This document shows, piece after piece, positions 37,309 to 48,351 of a stretch of 64,000 nt of DNA. Within the stretch, counting starts at the first letter, position 1; each line of letters opens with the position of its first letter. This stretch comes from Marsupella aquatica (lineage: Eukaryota; Marchantiophyta). The notes under the pieces were generated by a model that was given only the letters and a program-made list of their open reading frames with translations, did no database searches and was not told where the DNA came from. The DNA lies in assembly GCA_973895155.1 (NCBI GenBank), contig OZ316897.1:11718001-11782000 (forward strand), given 5' to 3'. The position numbers were made by a program, and so were the translations under genes.

Positions 37309-39122
37309 AGCTTCTCATAGCTAGAGGGGTCTCCATCTTCAGTAAGCAAAATAACACCAGGATCATCGTCATGCTCAACAACGTGAACATGAGGATCTAT
37401 AAAACCAAATCTATCAGGGGGTTGGCCAAAATTGGCCCTGATGGAGCGCCTTGGTTGAGGAATTGCACCTCTACCAGAAAGACCAGCAGCTTCCTCATCA
37501 CCACCAAGCTTCACCGTAGTGGGTTCATCCACTTGTTCCTCCTGAATATCCCGGGGTCTTGACAACCATTCTTTGTCAAAAACAACATTTCTGCTCATAA
37601 TTGCCTTGCAATCGACAAGATCCCACAATTTATAGCCCTTCTGCCCAGGACTAAAGCCTAGAAAAATACATTTCTTAGACTTGGGATCCAACTTAGACCT
37701 GTGTGTCTGCTCAATGTGAACATAGGCAGCACAACCAAAAACTCAGAGTCTAGAGTAATCAGCAGGTCTCTTATACCACAACTCAAATGGAGTTTGCATC
37801 AACTTACTACTGTATGGTGACAGATTGTAGACGTATGCAGCTTGGTTGACAGCTTCAGCCCAAAAGTTGTTGGGCAACTTGGACTTACATAGCATGCTGC
37901 GTGCTTTCTCCAGTAATGTCCGATTCAACCGTTTCGCAACTCCATTCTGCTGCAGCATCTCCGGTACAGTATAATGACGCTTGAGGCCAAGGTCCCGACC
38001 AAATTGGTCAAACTCATTGGACTTATACTCACCACAATTATCTGACCAAACACACTTCAACTCCTTCCTAGTCTGTAGCTCCACCATGGCTTTCCACTCC
38101 TGGAAGATCTCAAATACTTGAGACTTCTCCTTCATGTAGTACAGCCAACACATTCGAGAGTAATCATCTACAAACATCACAAAATATCTGGCTCCACCCA
38201 ACGATGGTTCCGGCGTTGGACCCCAAATATCCGAATGTACATACTCAAGAATCTCATGAGAATGGTATGAACTAGAACTGAAACTCACTTTCCTCTGCTT
38301 GCCAAAGATGCAATCTTCACAGAAAGAGAGTTTACCAGATTGAGCACCTTGCAGCAAATCTCTATTTGCCAAGGTTGCCAATCCTTTACCACTCAAGTGC
38401 CCCAACCGTGCATGCCACAAATCTATGGCTTGTGTGCAACCAGATGTTGAGGGTGCTTCAATTGAAGCAGCCAAAGATGACTCTGCGGCAGATGTTGCCA
38501 CTGCATCCGAGCATTCCACCACAGAATCCACATGCTCCACCCTAGGAGCAATGACATCTCCTTCCAAGATGTACAAATTATTCTGCCGTAGCGCCTTAAT
38601 CAAAGATATATCATCTTTGACAATAAAGAGCGCACCATCATGTGCAGTGAAATGAGATCCACCAGCTTCCAAAGCACCAAGAGAAATCAAATTCTTAGAG
38701 ATGTCTGGTATGTGTCTGACTCCCGTCAGTACTCACACAACCCCATCAAACATCCGGAATTTAATAGTCCCCATGCCAACAATCGCACATTGGACTCCAT
38801 TTACGATTTCCACAGTACCGGTACAAGGTTGGTAAGTGGAGAAATACGATTGCGTTGGACACACGTGATAAGAGGAACCCGAATCCAACATCCATTTATT
38901 TTCATACACTGAATTCACAGCACCAATACATAGCACTTCAGCAGCATCCTCATTGTCAGCAATCACAATACCAGCTGACGATGAGGACGCACCATTGGAA
39001 GGAGGACGCTTCTGCTTCAACAAAGAAGGACAATTCCACTTGGTGTGGCCCTTCTTATGGCAATGCCAATTTTGGCTGAAATTTCCAAATTTGGCGGTTG
39101 TTGAGGAATAATTTTTTTGCAC
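37266..39122 (-). pseudogene. Element A gag zinc knuckle, protease and integrase (broken)
   Basis: Frame 39122-38733 carries a degenerate zinc knuckle (WHCHKKGHTKWNC, where the first cysteine expected upstream is not seen) and the protease site WMLDSGSSYHVC. Frame 38690-37743 carries the integrase: zinc-binding LWHARLGHLS and FCEDCIFGK, then core aspartates in YVHSDIWGP and VWSDNCGEY. The third acidic residue, normally Glu in NGVAERMNRT, reads Lys here (NGVAKRLNRT). Frame 37691-37266 is the integrase C-terminal and linker part. Breaks occur near 38,700 and 37,740. Confidence 0.9.
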
Positions 39123-39655
39123 GACTTTGCAAGGGGATACTCAAGGGAGTTGAGCACGGGCTCGTGAAATCGATTTGCATTTAACTATTGCGGAATTTTT
39201 CGGGACCTAAGATACCCTACGGGGGTCAAAACCCTAAACCCTCAAATCTAACAGATGAGGAGTGGGAGGACATGTCGGTGCAAGCGTGTAGCACAATTGA
39301 GTTGTTTTTGGCAAACAATATTCTCAAGAACATGTTGGGGATGGATCATAACGCCAAGAAAATCTGGGATATGCTTACTCAGCTATACCAGAGTACTTCG
39401 TTGACTACTCGCATTTATCATTTGGAGCAGCTGTTCAGGTTGAAGTTGAAGGATGGTGGCAACATGCGTGATCACCTTAGTCTCTTTGATGAGCATAGGG
39501 CAGCGCACTGGCCCTCCTTCACTTTCCCAAAACTCTTGCATAGGTCTCCGTGCTGCTCAAAGGTCTATTAAGGGAAAGAAGTCATTGAGTCCCCCATGTT
39601 GAGCATAGACGACATTCGTAACGGCAAGCCCATGAACCATCCAACGCACAAGAGT
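39123..39655 (+). mobile_element. Copia gag fragment in inverted orientation
   Basis: The plus-strand frame 39188-39571 reads as copia Gag (LTDEEWEDMSVQACSTIELF, KKIWDMLTQLYQ, LEQLFRLKLKDGGNMRDHL). All flanking elements run on the minus strand. It begins next to element A's zinc knuckle and ends at element B's left LTR, the place where A's own gag N-terminal half should lie on the other strand. An internal inversion of A's gag, or a piece of a third copia element, would both explain it. Confidence 0.85.
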
Positions 39656-39940
39656 TGACACAGAGAGATACGTGGTTCACCTCCACATGAGGCTACGTCC
39701 ACGGGAACACACAAGAGCTTTACTGCACTCTAGGCCGACCGGCCATACCAAGCATCCACAGCACAAGCTCTCCCTATCTCTCAACTAGCTCCATAACAAT
39801 GAGCCTAAGTTCCACCAGGGTCTGGCATCAGCCCTGGCTATATGCACAACAACACTACCGCTAACATTAGCTAAGTCCTAACCCGAGTTAGACTAACTGT
39901 AGTTAGCTCATGAGTCACAAGACTAGAGCAATATCTAACA
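39656..39940 (-). repeat. Element B 3' LTR
   Basis: On the plus strand it starts TGACACAGAGAGATACGTGG and ends ATATCTAACA, giving TG...CA termini. A polypurine tract (AAGGGGGAGTT on the minus strand) lies directly inside, so this is the 3' LTR. Confidence 0.92.
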
Positions 39941-40147
39941 AACTCCCCCTTGACTCTTGTCTTCGGGACTGGACTAAATGCTACCATATAGAATCCTCAG
40001 CGAGAAGTTCTAGACAATCACCAAACTAGGTCTTCCCCTAAAAACCACAAGGGTTAACTAAGGGTTAACTAGAACTAAGCCGTAGCCAAACAGGAATGAG
40101 TAATCCATATACAAATAGTCACACATTGCTAACTAACTCTACTTGCA

Positions 40148-41234
40148 CTAGAACTGCAAAACCTGCAAAGTAGCACGGTGTCTTGAGAAACTCTTCAAAG
40201 GAATCACTTTGGTAAAGGCATCAGCGGGATTGAGCTTTCCATCAATCTTGACTAGCTCAAAAGTTTTATCAGACACTACTTGCCTGATAAAATGGTACCT
40301 GATATCAATGTGCTTCACCTTGCTATCCATCACCTGGTTAGCAGCCAAGTGAAGAGCACTCTGACTATCACAGTTTAGAGTCATTTTGCCATGCTCTAAA
40401 CCCATCTCCGCGATCAACTTATCCAACCAAATTGCTTCCTTTGCTGCTTCTGCTGCTGCAACATACTCTGCTTCTGTAGTAGACTGAGATATACACTTCT
40501 GCAAGGTAGATTTCCAACTGATACATCCTCCTCCAAGAGTAAAAATAAACCCAGTTGTAGACCTCCTTGTATCCAGACAGCCTCCATAGTCAGAATCTAC
40601 ATGGCCAACTAACGTTCTATCTGATCTGTTATCAAATAGTAATTCATAGTCCTATGTACCCTTGAGATACCTGAGAATCCATTTCACAGCTTTCCAATGT
40701 ACCTTCCTTGGATTTGACATGAATCTGCTAACCTTTCCCATCGCTAGGGCCAAGTCAGGCCTAGTACAAGTCATCAAATACATTAGACTGCCTACTGCCT
40801 TCTCATAAGGAATCTTAGCCATCAGACCTTTCTCCACAGTATCCGTAGGAGAGAAAGCCGATGATAACTTGAAATGTGAAGCTAAGGGAATACTCACTGG
40901 CTTACAGTTTTCCATGTTGAATCGTGCAAGTACTTTTCTTACATACTGACCTTGACTCAAGCACAACTGTCTAGTATCAGAGTTCCTAAAAATCTCCATC
41001 CCTAAGATCCTCTTGGCCTTACCAAGATCCTTCATCCTGAATTCAACACTCTTGGCCCTTCTTCATAAAGTCTAGTGGCTGCCTCATGAAGATCAACTCT
41101 TCCAAGTTGCCATGGAGAAAAGCAGTAACAACATCCATCTGATCCATCACCAGACCAAAAAACACAACAAGCTGACACAAGATCCGAATTGTGGAATACT
41201 TAGCCACCGGTGAAAAGACCTCATTGTAGTCCAC
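40148..41234 (-). pseudogene. Element B RT and RNase H with an internal deletion
   Basis: RNase H at 40504-40148 (TTEAEYVAAAEAAKE, CDSQSALHLA, HIDIRYHFI) and two RT pieces. The N-terminal RT piece (41234-41043, MDQMDVVTAFLHGN) ends at about FMKKG and is followed at once by MKDLGKAKRILGMEI (41035 onward). In element A, about 90 residues including YVDD separate these landmarks. The catalytic part has therefore been deleted. A stop near 40,650 also splits RT from RNase H. Confidence 0.9.
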
Positions 41235-41310
41235 TCCTTTCTCCTGAGTGAACCCCTTGGCAACAAGCCTTGCCTTGTAGATCTTTTCTCCACCCTCTGA
41301 AGGACTGTCC

Positions 41311-43103
41311 TTAATTCAACTTATAAATCCATTTGTTGTCCACCACTTGCTGACCTCTTAGAAGCTCCACCAGCTCCCATGTCTTGTTGTCACTCAAAGA
41401 TTGCAACTCCCTTTGCATTGTTGCATTCCACTCATGCTTTTGCTCTGAAGCACAAGCCTCACTATACGAAGAAGGTTCTCCTTCTTCCAAGATCAAAGCC
41501 ATGTCATCTTCATCAGGTGCAATGTCAATATCATCTAGCTTAGATGAGTCTGCCCATTGACCATACTTGGTAGGAGCTCTAGTAGAACGACTGGAAGTTC
41601 TTCTAGTAGATGACTCAAGCTGATCAGCTGCTGCTGCTGGCTGAATTTGAGGTACCCCAGCAATAATCTCCTCCTCTTGTTCCATCACAGGAACCAGCTC
41701 CAAGCCCGGAGCTTCTCCATTTTTCCTGTCATGAACTGCATCATGACTAATCTCCCCCTCAACCCGGTCCGGGATGGGAGATTTCCCCTTGTCAGTATGG
41801 GAATCCTGAGAACTCTCCCTCTCCTTTGATGATCTGGATTTATTAAAGGACACATCTCTATTGACAATTAGCTTACAGGTTACTGGATCCCATAACCTAT
41901 AACCCTTCACACCTTTCTAATAGCCAAGGAAAATGCACTTCTTTGACTTGAACTCCAGCTTGGATCGAAGCTGGGAAGGTGTAAGCACATAAGCATCACA
42001 TCCAAAAATCCTCAGATGTGAGTAATTTGTTGGACGCTCGTACCTCATTTCAAATGGCGTCTTGAATCCAATAGAACTGGATGGAGAATAATTTACCAAA
42101 TAAGCTACAATGTTGACAGCTTCAACCCAAAACTCATGTGGTAAGCATGATTGACTCAACATACTCCTCGAGCGGTCCAATAGTGTTCGATTGAGTCTCT
42201 CAGAATCACCATTCTGCTGAGGAGTATAACTTGTTGTGAGATGACGGGTAATTCCCTGCTCCTTATAATACATTCCAAATTCACGAGAACTGTATTCACC
42301 GCCATTATCCGATCGTAGATATCTCACCTTATTATCAGTCTGATTCTCAACTTGGGCTTTCCACTCCTTCAAAGTGGCAAAAAACATCAGACTTACTGTG
42401 TAGAAAGTATATCCACACATACCTTGAGTAATCGTCTATGAACGTGACATAGTATAACCGTCCAGAATGTGAGGAAGTAGCGGCTGGACCCCACACATCA
42501 CTATGTACATACTCAAGTACCTCCTTGCTGGTGTGAGTTCCAACTCCGAAGGGTTTCCTATGCTGCTTCCCAAACACACAGTGCTCACAAAATTCCAACT
42601 TACAAGATTGCAAATTAGAAAGTAATCCTTTTTTCTGAAGAATAGCCAAACCTTTTTCACTCATGTGGCCCAAACGGAAGTGCCATAGCCGGGCCGTCTC
42701 CTCATGAGATAAGGTTACATTGGCTTCATCACAAACTACACTGCCCTCCAAAACGTATAGATTGTTATGTCTCTTTGCCTTCAATACAACTTTAGTACCA
42801 GTTGAAACCTGAAGGACACCATTAGCAGAAACTCCATTGATGGCCATTTGCTTCTAAAACTCCAAGTGAAATGAGATTTTTCATCATGCTGGGAATATGT
42901 CTCACATTCCTCAAACGAGTCACAGCACCGTCAAACATTTGAAATCTAACAGATCCAAGTCCAACTACTTGACATGGGGTTCTATTTCCCATCAACACTG
43001 ACCCGTTGGAAACCGTGTAAGAACTGAAAAAATCTCTCCTAGAGCAAATGTGAAAAGTACATGCACTATCTAGAATCCAATCATCACTACCTGGATTTGA
43101 CAC
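41311..43103 (-). pseudogene. Element B protease and integrase (broken)
   Basis: Protease at 43103-42822 (WILDSACTFHIC; the usual Asp-Ser-Gly reads Asp-Ser-Ala). Integrase at 42847-41917: zinc-binding LWHFRLGHMS and FCEHCVFGK, core aspartates in YVHSDVWGP and LRSDNGGEY, and Glu retained in NGDSERLNRT. The integrase tail and linker lie at 41910-41311. Frames change near 42,830 and 42,350-42,420, so no continuous polyprotein remains. Confidence 0.9.
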
Positions 43104-43134
43104 TACGTTGAGAGCATAACCTTGGCATCACAAT

Positions 43135-43530
43135 ATGTCATCATCATCTAGCAAAACTACCTCATGCAAGCTCGATGTCGCGTTAGCTGATGCAATAGGG
43201 TCCTTTACTCGACAATCCCTCTTCATGTGGTCGGGCTTGCCACATTTCCAACATGCAAGAGGCTTCCTCTCTTGCGATTTCCCTCTGGATTTAGATCTCC
43301 CCCGTGATGTAGATCTAAACTTATTCTGCCCATTCGTGCGCTGCGCTGCGCTGCGCTGCTCTTTCCTTGTTCACATTGAGCGCAGTGCCAAAAGAAGATG
43401 TTGTCTGTGATTGACCCAGCTTCTTCTGAGCATCATCAAACAGTAAAGAGCTCACCACCTCATTATACAAAATGGACTTCAGATCTCTATACAAGAGCAC
43501 CTGTTTCAAGCCCTGATATGATGATGGTGT
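43135..43530 (-). pseudogene. Element B gag C-terminal part with zinc knuckle
   Basis: On the minus strand a CCHC knuckle is encoded at about 43,215-43,260 (CWKCGKPDHMKRDC). Upstream at 43509-43321 lies a Gag segment (SILYNEVVSSLLFDDAQKKL). The rest of Gag toward the N-terminus is missing, replaced by the gypsy-derived block. Confidence 0.8.
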
Positions 43531-44550
43531 CCTAGGAATAATGAGCTCTCAAGAACATGCCGGGTGCCTGGCTGCATGTGCTAATTATGCTACTTATCAC
43601 TTGTAAGAGACCTCATGCTTAGAACCAATTCCCTTGAGAGCCTTGTCCCCTCCCGGCCATTTCTCGAGTTCCTTGGGTTCCCCTATGCCTCTTGCAGTGT
43701 TCTCCCAATAAACTGGGTGGGAAGGGCGTACCTTTTTTTGCAAGGACTTCTAAGCACTTTTGGTACCAAGAGATAAGTGTGATCTACTCCAGATAATGGT
43801 AATAACACCAGAGTAGTCGGGGCCAAGCCCACACTCCACAAATCTCTCCTCCAAGTGATAATCTTCTCTACTTGCTTCTATCAACTCTCGGCTATGATCT
43901 CTCTTCTATTACACTATTATGAACACACTCACATCCCCACCTGTGCATCTATATAGTATTAATGGATCCGACGACGCGATAATTGCAGTGTATCCTTCTT
44001 CCCCAAACTTCTGTGTAAGAACCTGCCTAATATCTACCTTCCTCTTTACTATCAACTTAATGCTCACCGTAGAACGCAAATTTAAAATCTGCGGACTCTC
44101 ATTCAAATCAATATTGACATTCATACTTCCTATTATGCTTACTAACTAAGAGAAGTTCAGCGGCAGAGCCGTCCCTACTTGATCACAGGTTCGTGGATAT
44201 TATATCTATGGTATTGGCGGCATAGCCGACTTTGCCAGATTCAAAGCTCCATCTTCAAGGTACTCGAGTGATGGCAGTGCCTTCCATGACCAAGAATCAA
44301 GAAACTTAGAACCCTTCCACCATAGAAACCGACGGTATAGCCATTCCGTTAGTCCTAGAACCAATGTTCAAGCATTCATCCAATGCAAATGCACACAATA
44401 TGCGCTCTATGCACTCTCTATCCTCACACTCATATGCTTGAAATGCTAGAAAATGGACTCCCTTGGGAGGGCGAGCTTCCCTCTTATTTATAGTTGAAGC
44501 CAGACCACACTGGTCCCTTTACAAGAGTATCCTAGAAGATACAAGAATTA

Positions 44551-44790
44551 ACTAGAACTTACTTTTTACCACGGTAAATTCTAGAACTCATTTTTTTACC
44601 ATAGTAAATTCTAGAAGTTACCAGAATTTACCTTTTTATTATGGTAAATACTAGAAATTACTATTTACTAACGTAGATTCTAGAAGTTATTGGAATTTAT
44701 TTTTTTACTATGGTAAATTCTAGAAGTTACTATTTACTATGGTAGATCTTGAAAATTACCAAGACTTATAATTTTACTTGGTAAAACCCA
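44551..44790. repeat. Tandem array with TTTACCATGGTAAA-type palindromes
   Basis: About six units of 30-40 bp, each starting CTAGAA(G/C)TTA and containing a palindromic core related to TTTACCATGGTAAA. It lies directly downstream of the gypsy integrase end, so it may be in that element's 3' non-coding region or LTR U3. No partner LTR is present to confirm this. Confidence 0.75.
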
Positions 44791-44915
44791 AAATCTCTTT
44801 TTTACCATAAAAACCTCTACTTTTACATTTTCACACAAAACCAAGCTATTCTCCATATAATCTAATTCCCTTACGACATTCACCCCCACTGAATCTGTGC
44901 AGCCTCCGGTCTGCA

Positions 44916-46709
44916 TCAACCTTCGTCTTCCTCTTCTTCTTTCAAGTTGTCTAGCACCTCATTTCCTCCAAACCCACTCCTTTGTTTGAAAAGTTTGACT
45001 CGTTTCCTTGCATAAGGTGTACGATGCTCTGTTCCATCCAACTCTCGAATGCTGTAAGTCACATTGTCATGAACCTTAGTCACCACATAAGGTCCTCCCC
45101 ACCTCATTGCAAACTTCTTAAGTGCCGAATGTTGATTATCCAAACTGTTGTCTGAAATCAACACCCAATCACCTTCGTGGATGGGAATTGGTCGGAGTCG
45201 ATGGGTTTTGTCAAAGCGAATCTTGTTCTTCAAGCGCGCCTCTGTCACCCTCTCCCTTGCAAGCTTTATCATTTCTGGCTTAAGACTGAAGTGCTCAATC
45301 CTTCTTGCAATCAGCTCTTCAGTGGAGACCAGATCTCTCCATTCTATGGTGCGCCAACTACAAACATCTTCCTCAATTGGCATGAGTGGTAGATGCCCTA
45401 AAACTAGCTCGACTGGTGGAAACCCAGTGACCGAACTACAATTGATTCTATCAGCCATGAGTGCCAAAGGTAGCAATTCAGGCCATAGTGAAGGCTTACC
45501 ATGACACACCTTCACTAATGCATTGACAATAGGTGGATGTCCTCTTTCACTTTGCCATTTGCCTCTGGATTGTAAGCTGTGGTTAGCTTGAGGCGAATAT
45601 GAAATTTTTGGAAGAACTCTCTTGCCTCATTGGAATCTAACTCTCCACGATCTGCTCGCATTTGGTAGAAGCAGCCATGTTTAGAAATGATATCCTCCAA
45701 GATGAATCGACAAACTTGTGAAGTTGTATTTGATGTCAGTGCTCTTTCCTCCACATATGACGACAAGTCTTCCCTAGCTAGAACTAGGAACTTGGCTTCA
45801 CGAACTCCCAATGGCATATGAACCAGATCAAGCACCCATTGAAAGTGAAGTGATAATGGACGAGTTGGCCTTAACCCATCACGATGTCGAATTTTGGAGT
45901 AGACTTGATAAATTTCACAAGTCTCTACATACCTTCGCACATCCGTATAGACTCCAGACCACCAATATAATCCTCTGACCCTGTCATATGTGGCTTAAAC
46001 TCCTCGATGGCCAGCTATCTCCTTATCATGACATTCTTGTAGAATCATGATCTTGGTGTCTTCATCTCCCACCACTCTCATCGGTATCTAGCTGGTTTGA
46101 CTTCTTCGCTCGGCGCCATAAGTACCCATCTTGTAGAAGAAAACTGTAAGACTTCTTCCTAATCTTTTCAAATTCTTCTCTGCTCCATTCTGGATCTTTC
46201 TCTAATGTACTAAGATACCTTCCTATAGTGAGAAGCTCATCAGAGTATAACTCCTCTCTAAAAGTTGGCATCTTTGATACCTCATTTGCTTGTACTCTGC
46301 ATTCTTCATGCTCATCATATCAAGCTCTAGATAGCATATCGGCTACTGGATTGTTCTTTCCTGCTATATGCTTCAGTTCCGGATTAATCATTCTGATGAA
46401 TGCTATCCATCGTAACATTGCTATATCAGAGGTATCACAATTTGCAATCATCCCTAATAATGGCAAGCAATCCGTCTCAAGAACTACATACGCACCAATC
46501 AAGCTATCTTTCTCTTGTTTTAATGCAATTTTTGCACCCCACAACTCACGCTTGACTTGAGGGTACCTTCTTTGCCGCTCGGTGAAGATCTTTGCTCCAA
46601 ATCTCGATGCATATATGTTGCCTTCCTCATCATCTTGTCCAAGCGCCCATCCTGTAGCATAAGGACTTGAATCCACCGTGATGATTATCGGCTGCCCATT
46701 GGTGCCCAA
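44916..46709 (-). mobile_element. Ty3/gypsy pol fragment (RNase H, integrase)
   Basis: RNase H at 46709-46320 (VDSSPYATGWALGQDDEEG, LETDCLPLLGMI, HIAGKNNPVADMLSRA), a linker at 46271-46062, then integrase at 45940-44916. The integrase shows LDLVHMP and RADRGELDS for the aspartates, NPEANGKVKE near the expected Glu, and a C-terminal GPY/F-type module (MRWGGPYVVTKVHDNVTYSI). The RT part is absent: RNase H begins within 5 bp of element B's right LTR. Frames break near 45,515 and 46,000. The order RT-RNase H-integrase is that of gypsy, unlike the two copia elements. Confidence 0.88.
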
Positions 46710-46713
46710 GAGT

Positions 46714-46998
46714 CAACACAGAGAGATACGTGGTTCACCTTCACATGAGGCTACGTCCACGGGAACACACAAGAGCTTTACTGTACTCTAGGCCGACCGG
46801 CCATACCAACCATCCACAGCGCAAGCTCTCCCTATCTCTCAGCTAGCTCCGTAACAATGAGCCTAAGTTCCACCAGGGTCTGGCATCAGCCCTGGCTATA
46901 TGCACAACAACACTACCGCTAACATTAGCTAAGTCCTAACCCGAGTTAGACTAACTGTAGTTAGCTCATGAGTCACAAGACTAGAGCAATATCTAACA
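46714..46998 (-). repeat. Element B 5' LTR (right copy)
   Basis: It is 285 bp, matching 39656-39940 with about eight differences. The inner terminus is mutated (CA where the mate has TG on the plus strand). Inside it, where a tRNA primer site is expected, the gypsy RNase H coding sequence starts at once. Confidence 0.9.
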
Positions 46999-47856
46999 CC
47001 CCATCCCCCCACCTCCATACGTAGCTTTCATACCAGACAATAAAAGCAAAACTGTACTTTGAGCATAGGGCACTCAATGCCCCACCATACCCTCCTAAAG
47101 TACCTTTATCCCCTATTTAATGTTGTACTTTGTACCTAGAGGCTCCCAAGGGAAAGGAGTTCGTATGCCCCCCCTCTTCCTCCTTCTGTACCTGCAAGTA
47201 CTGTTGTACCTGCCTTGTGCACCTTTTAAGTACTCTGTACCGGCTCGTACCTCCCACCTCGTGTTGGCCCTCCCCCTGTCCTCTTGTACCGCAGCTGCCG
47301 ACGTTCGTGTATAGTCGTACTCACATAAAATTGTATGTGATACGAATACGCCCAAAACAAAGTTCTCGGTCCGGCCGCGTTGCCGCAAAAAGTTGCAATG
47401 CGGCACCCCAAAGAGAAAAAATTAACGCAGGAAAAAAACTACTAGGTCACACAAACTCAACGTTTTCTCGAAGAATATGACCCCACAGGACCCACACAAA
47501 AGTGACATAAGCCATAGCCAAGAGTGTTAAGCTCTAAACAACAAACTCAAATTGAGATTACTTTGCACTCTAATGACAAAACATCCTGAAAATTTTGCCA
47601 AGATATAGTGCTCGCCGATGCGCACGAGTAATCGTTGGACTGTCCTCTTGACAGTACTTTAAAGAACAGAGACACGTCCGACACTCCACGATGAAGCTTC
47701 AATCGGGAAACTATCACCGCTTTCAAACACGAAACTATCAACGCAAAACGACCAGTGAAACGATCATGCAACCGTCAACGACAATTCAATCTTCCACCAC
47801 GATCCAACACAACGAACGCTCTCACCACTACCCAGGCCACCGAACCACAAACACGA
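46999..47856. other. Leader region of element A, with GTAC cluster
   Basis: Lies between B's right LTR and A's primer site. No Gag homology is visible in any frame; the longest frame (47771-47547, minus) is not recognisable. Positions 47,054-47,320 contain twelve GTAC tetramers. Most of A's normal gag should begin here and is absent. Confidence 0.6.
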
Positions 47857-47869
47857 GGCTCTGATACCA
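47857..47869 (-). other. Primer binding site of element A (initiator Met-tRNA type)
   Basis: On the minus strand TGGTATCAGAGCC lies two bases inside the 5' LTR, the standard copia primer site complementary to the 3' end of initiator methionine tRNA. It fixes this LTR as the 5' one and the element as minus strand. Confidence 0.93.
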
Positions 47870-47871
47870 CT

Positions 47872-48164
47872 TGTAAGAAACCGTTGGCTCCGGACTAGAC
47901 AGCAATGCGGAAACATGAGAGACACTCAATCGGACGCTACACCGACGAGACACCTCGAGTGGAAAAACTCCTGAAGGCTCCATAGCAAATGAGAGTACAT
48001 GTGAAGAATGAGGGAGAGAGTTCTCTCCCTCCAGCCTATACCCCCCAAGGGGGCCAAGATGAGTGGTCCTAAACTAAGTGGATCTTATCCTAATGTAATC
48101 CAGGGTTAACTAACCCTAGTAAGGCCAAACTAACTAAGTCGGGAACAAGAGTCAATTCCTAATA
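47872..48164 (-). repeat. Element A 5' LTR
   Basis: It is 293 bp. It starts TGTAAGAAACC on the plus strand and ends CCTAATA, where the mate has CCTAACA. It matches 35390-35685 at about 95 percent. Confidence 0.93.
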
Positions 48165-48224
48165 GGGGTTACAGGCTGTAGTAGGGAGACCCCTCAACTA
48201 GCTGGAGCCCAAAGTCTCAATAAC
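48165..48224. repeat. 60-bp direct repeat, right copy, bounding element A
   Basis: Identical to 35330-35389. It starts at the first base after the right LTR. Beyond it the flanks differ (CCACAAGG here, TATAAG of the LTR on the left). Confidence 0.95.
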
Positions 48225-48351
48225 CCACAAGGAAGGCTGGCCAGGGGGTTAAGCTGATAACCAAAGGCAATCATACAAAGGGCTGACTGCATGAGGAGTG
48301 CATGCACAATTTGGGAAAGCCCACTACAATTCGAAGTTTTTCCTCCTCACA

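Larger units (their letters stand above)
39656..46998 (-). mobile_element. Ty1/copia LTR retrotransposon B, nested in A (degenerate, minus strand)
   Basis: LTRs of 285 bp lie at 39656-39940 and 46714-46998 and differ at about eight positions, so B is younger than A, consistent with insertion into it. Copia gag/pol pieces lie on the minus strand at 43509-40148. A gypsy fragment fills 44.9-46.7 kb, where B's leader and gag start should be. There is no matching 5-bp target duplication: the left flank is AGAGT and the right flank CCCCA. The unit may therefore be a recombinant of two B copies or have lost sequence at an edge. Confidence 0.85.
35390..48164 (-). mobile_element. Ty1/copia LTR retrotransposon A (degenerate, minus strand)
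   Basis: Full-length frame of an old copia element. LTRs of about 295 bp lie at both ends (35390-35685 and 47872-48164), and a Met-tRNA-type primer site sits inside the right LTR. A polypurine tract lies inside the left LTR. The coding order on the minus strand is zinc knuckle, protease, integrase, RT, RNase H, which defines copia. The element is interrupted at 39.66-47.0 kb by element B, and most of its own gag is missing from its normal place. The LTRs differ at about 16 sites plus a 3-bp indel, so it is older than B. Frameshifts and a changed integrase residue make it non-autonomous. Confidence 0.92.

Noticed and set aside
35390-48164. Reading the whole interval as a single large retrotransposon with three pol regions
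   Set aside because: Two distinct LTR pairs with different ages, a primer site belonging only to the outer pair, and gypsy domain order in one block show nested, separate elements.
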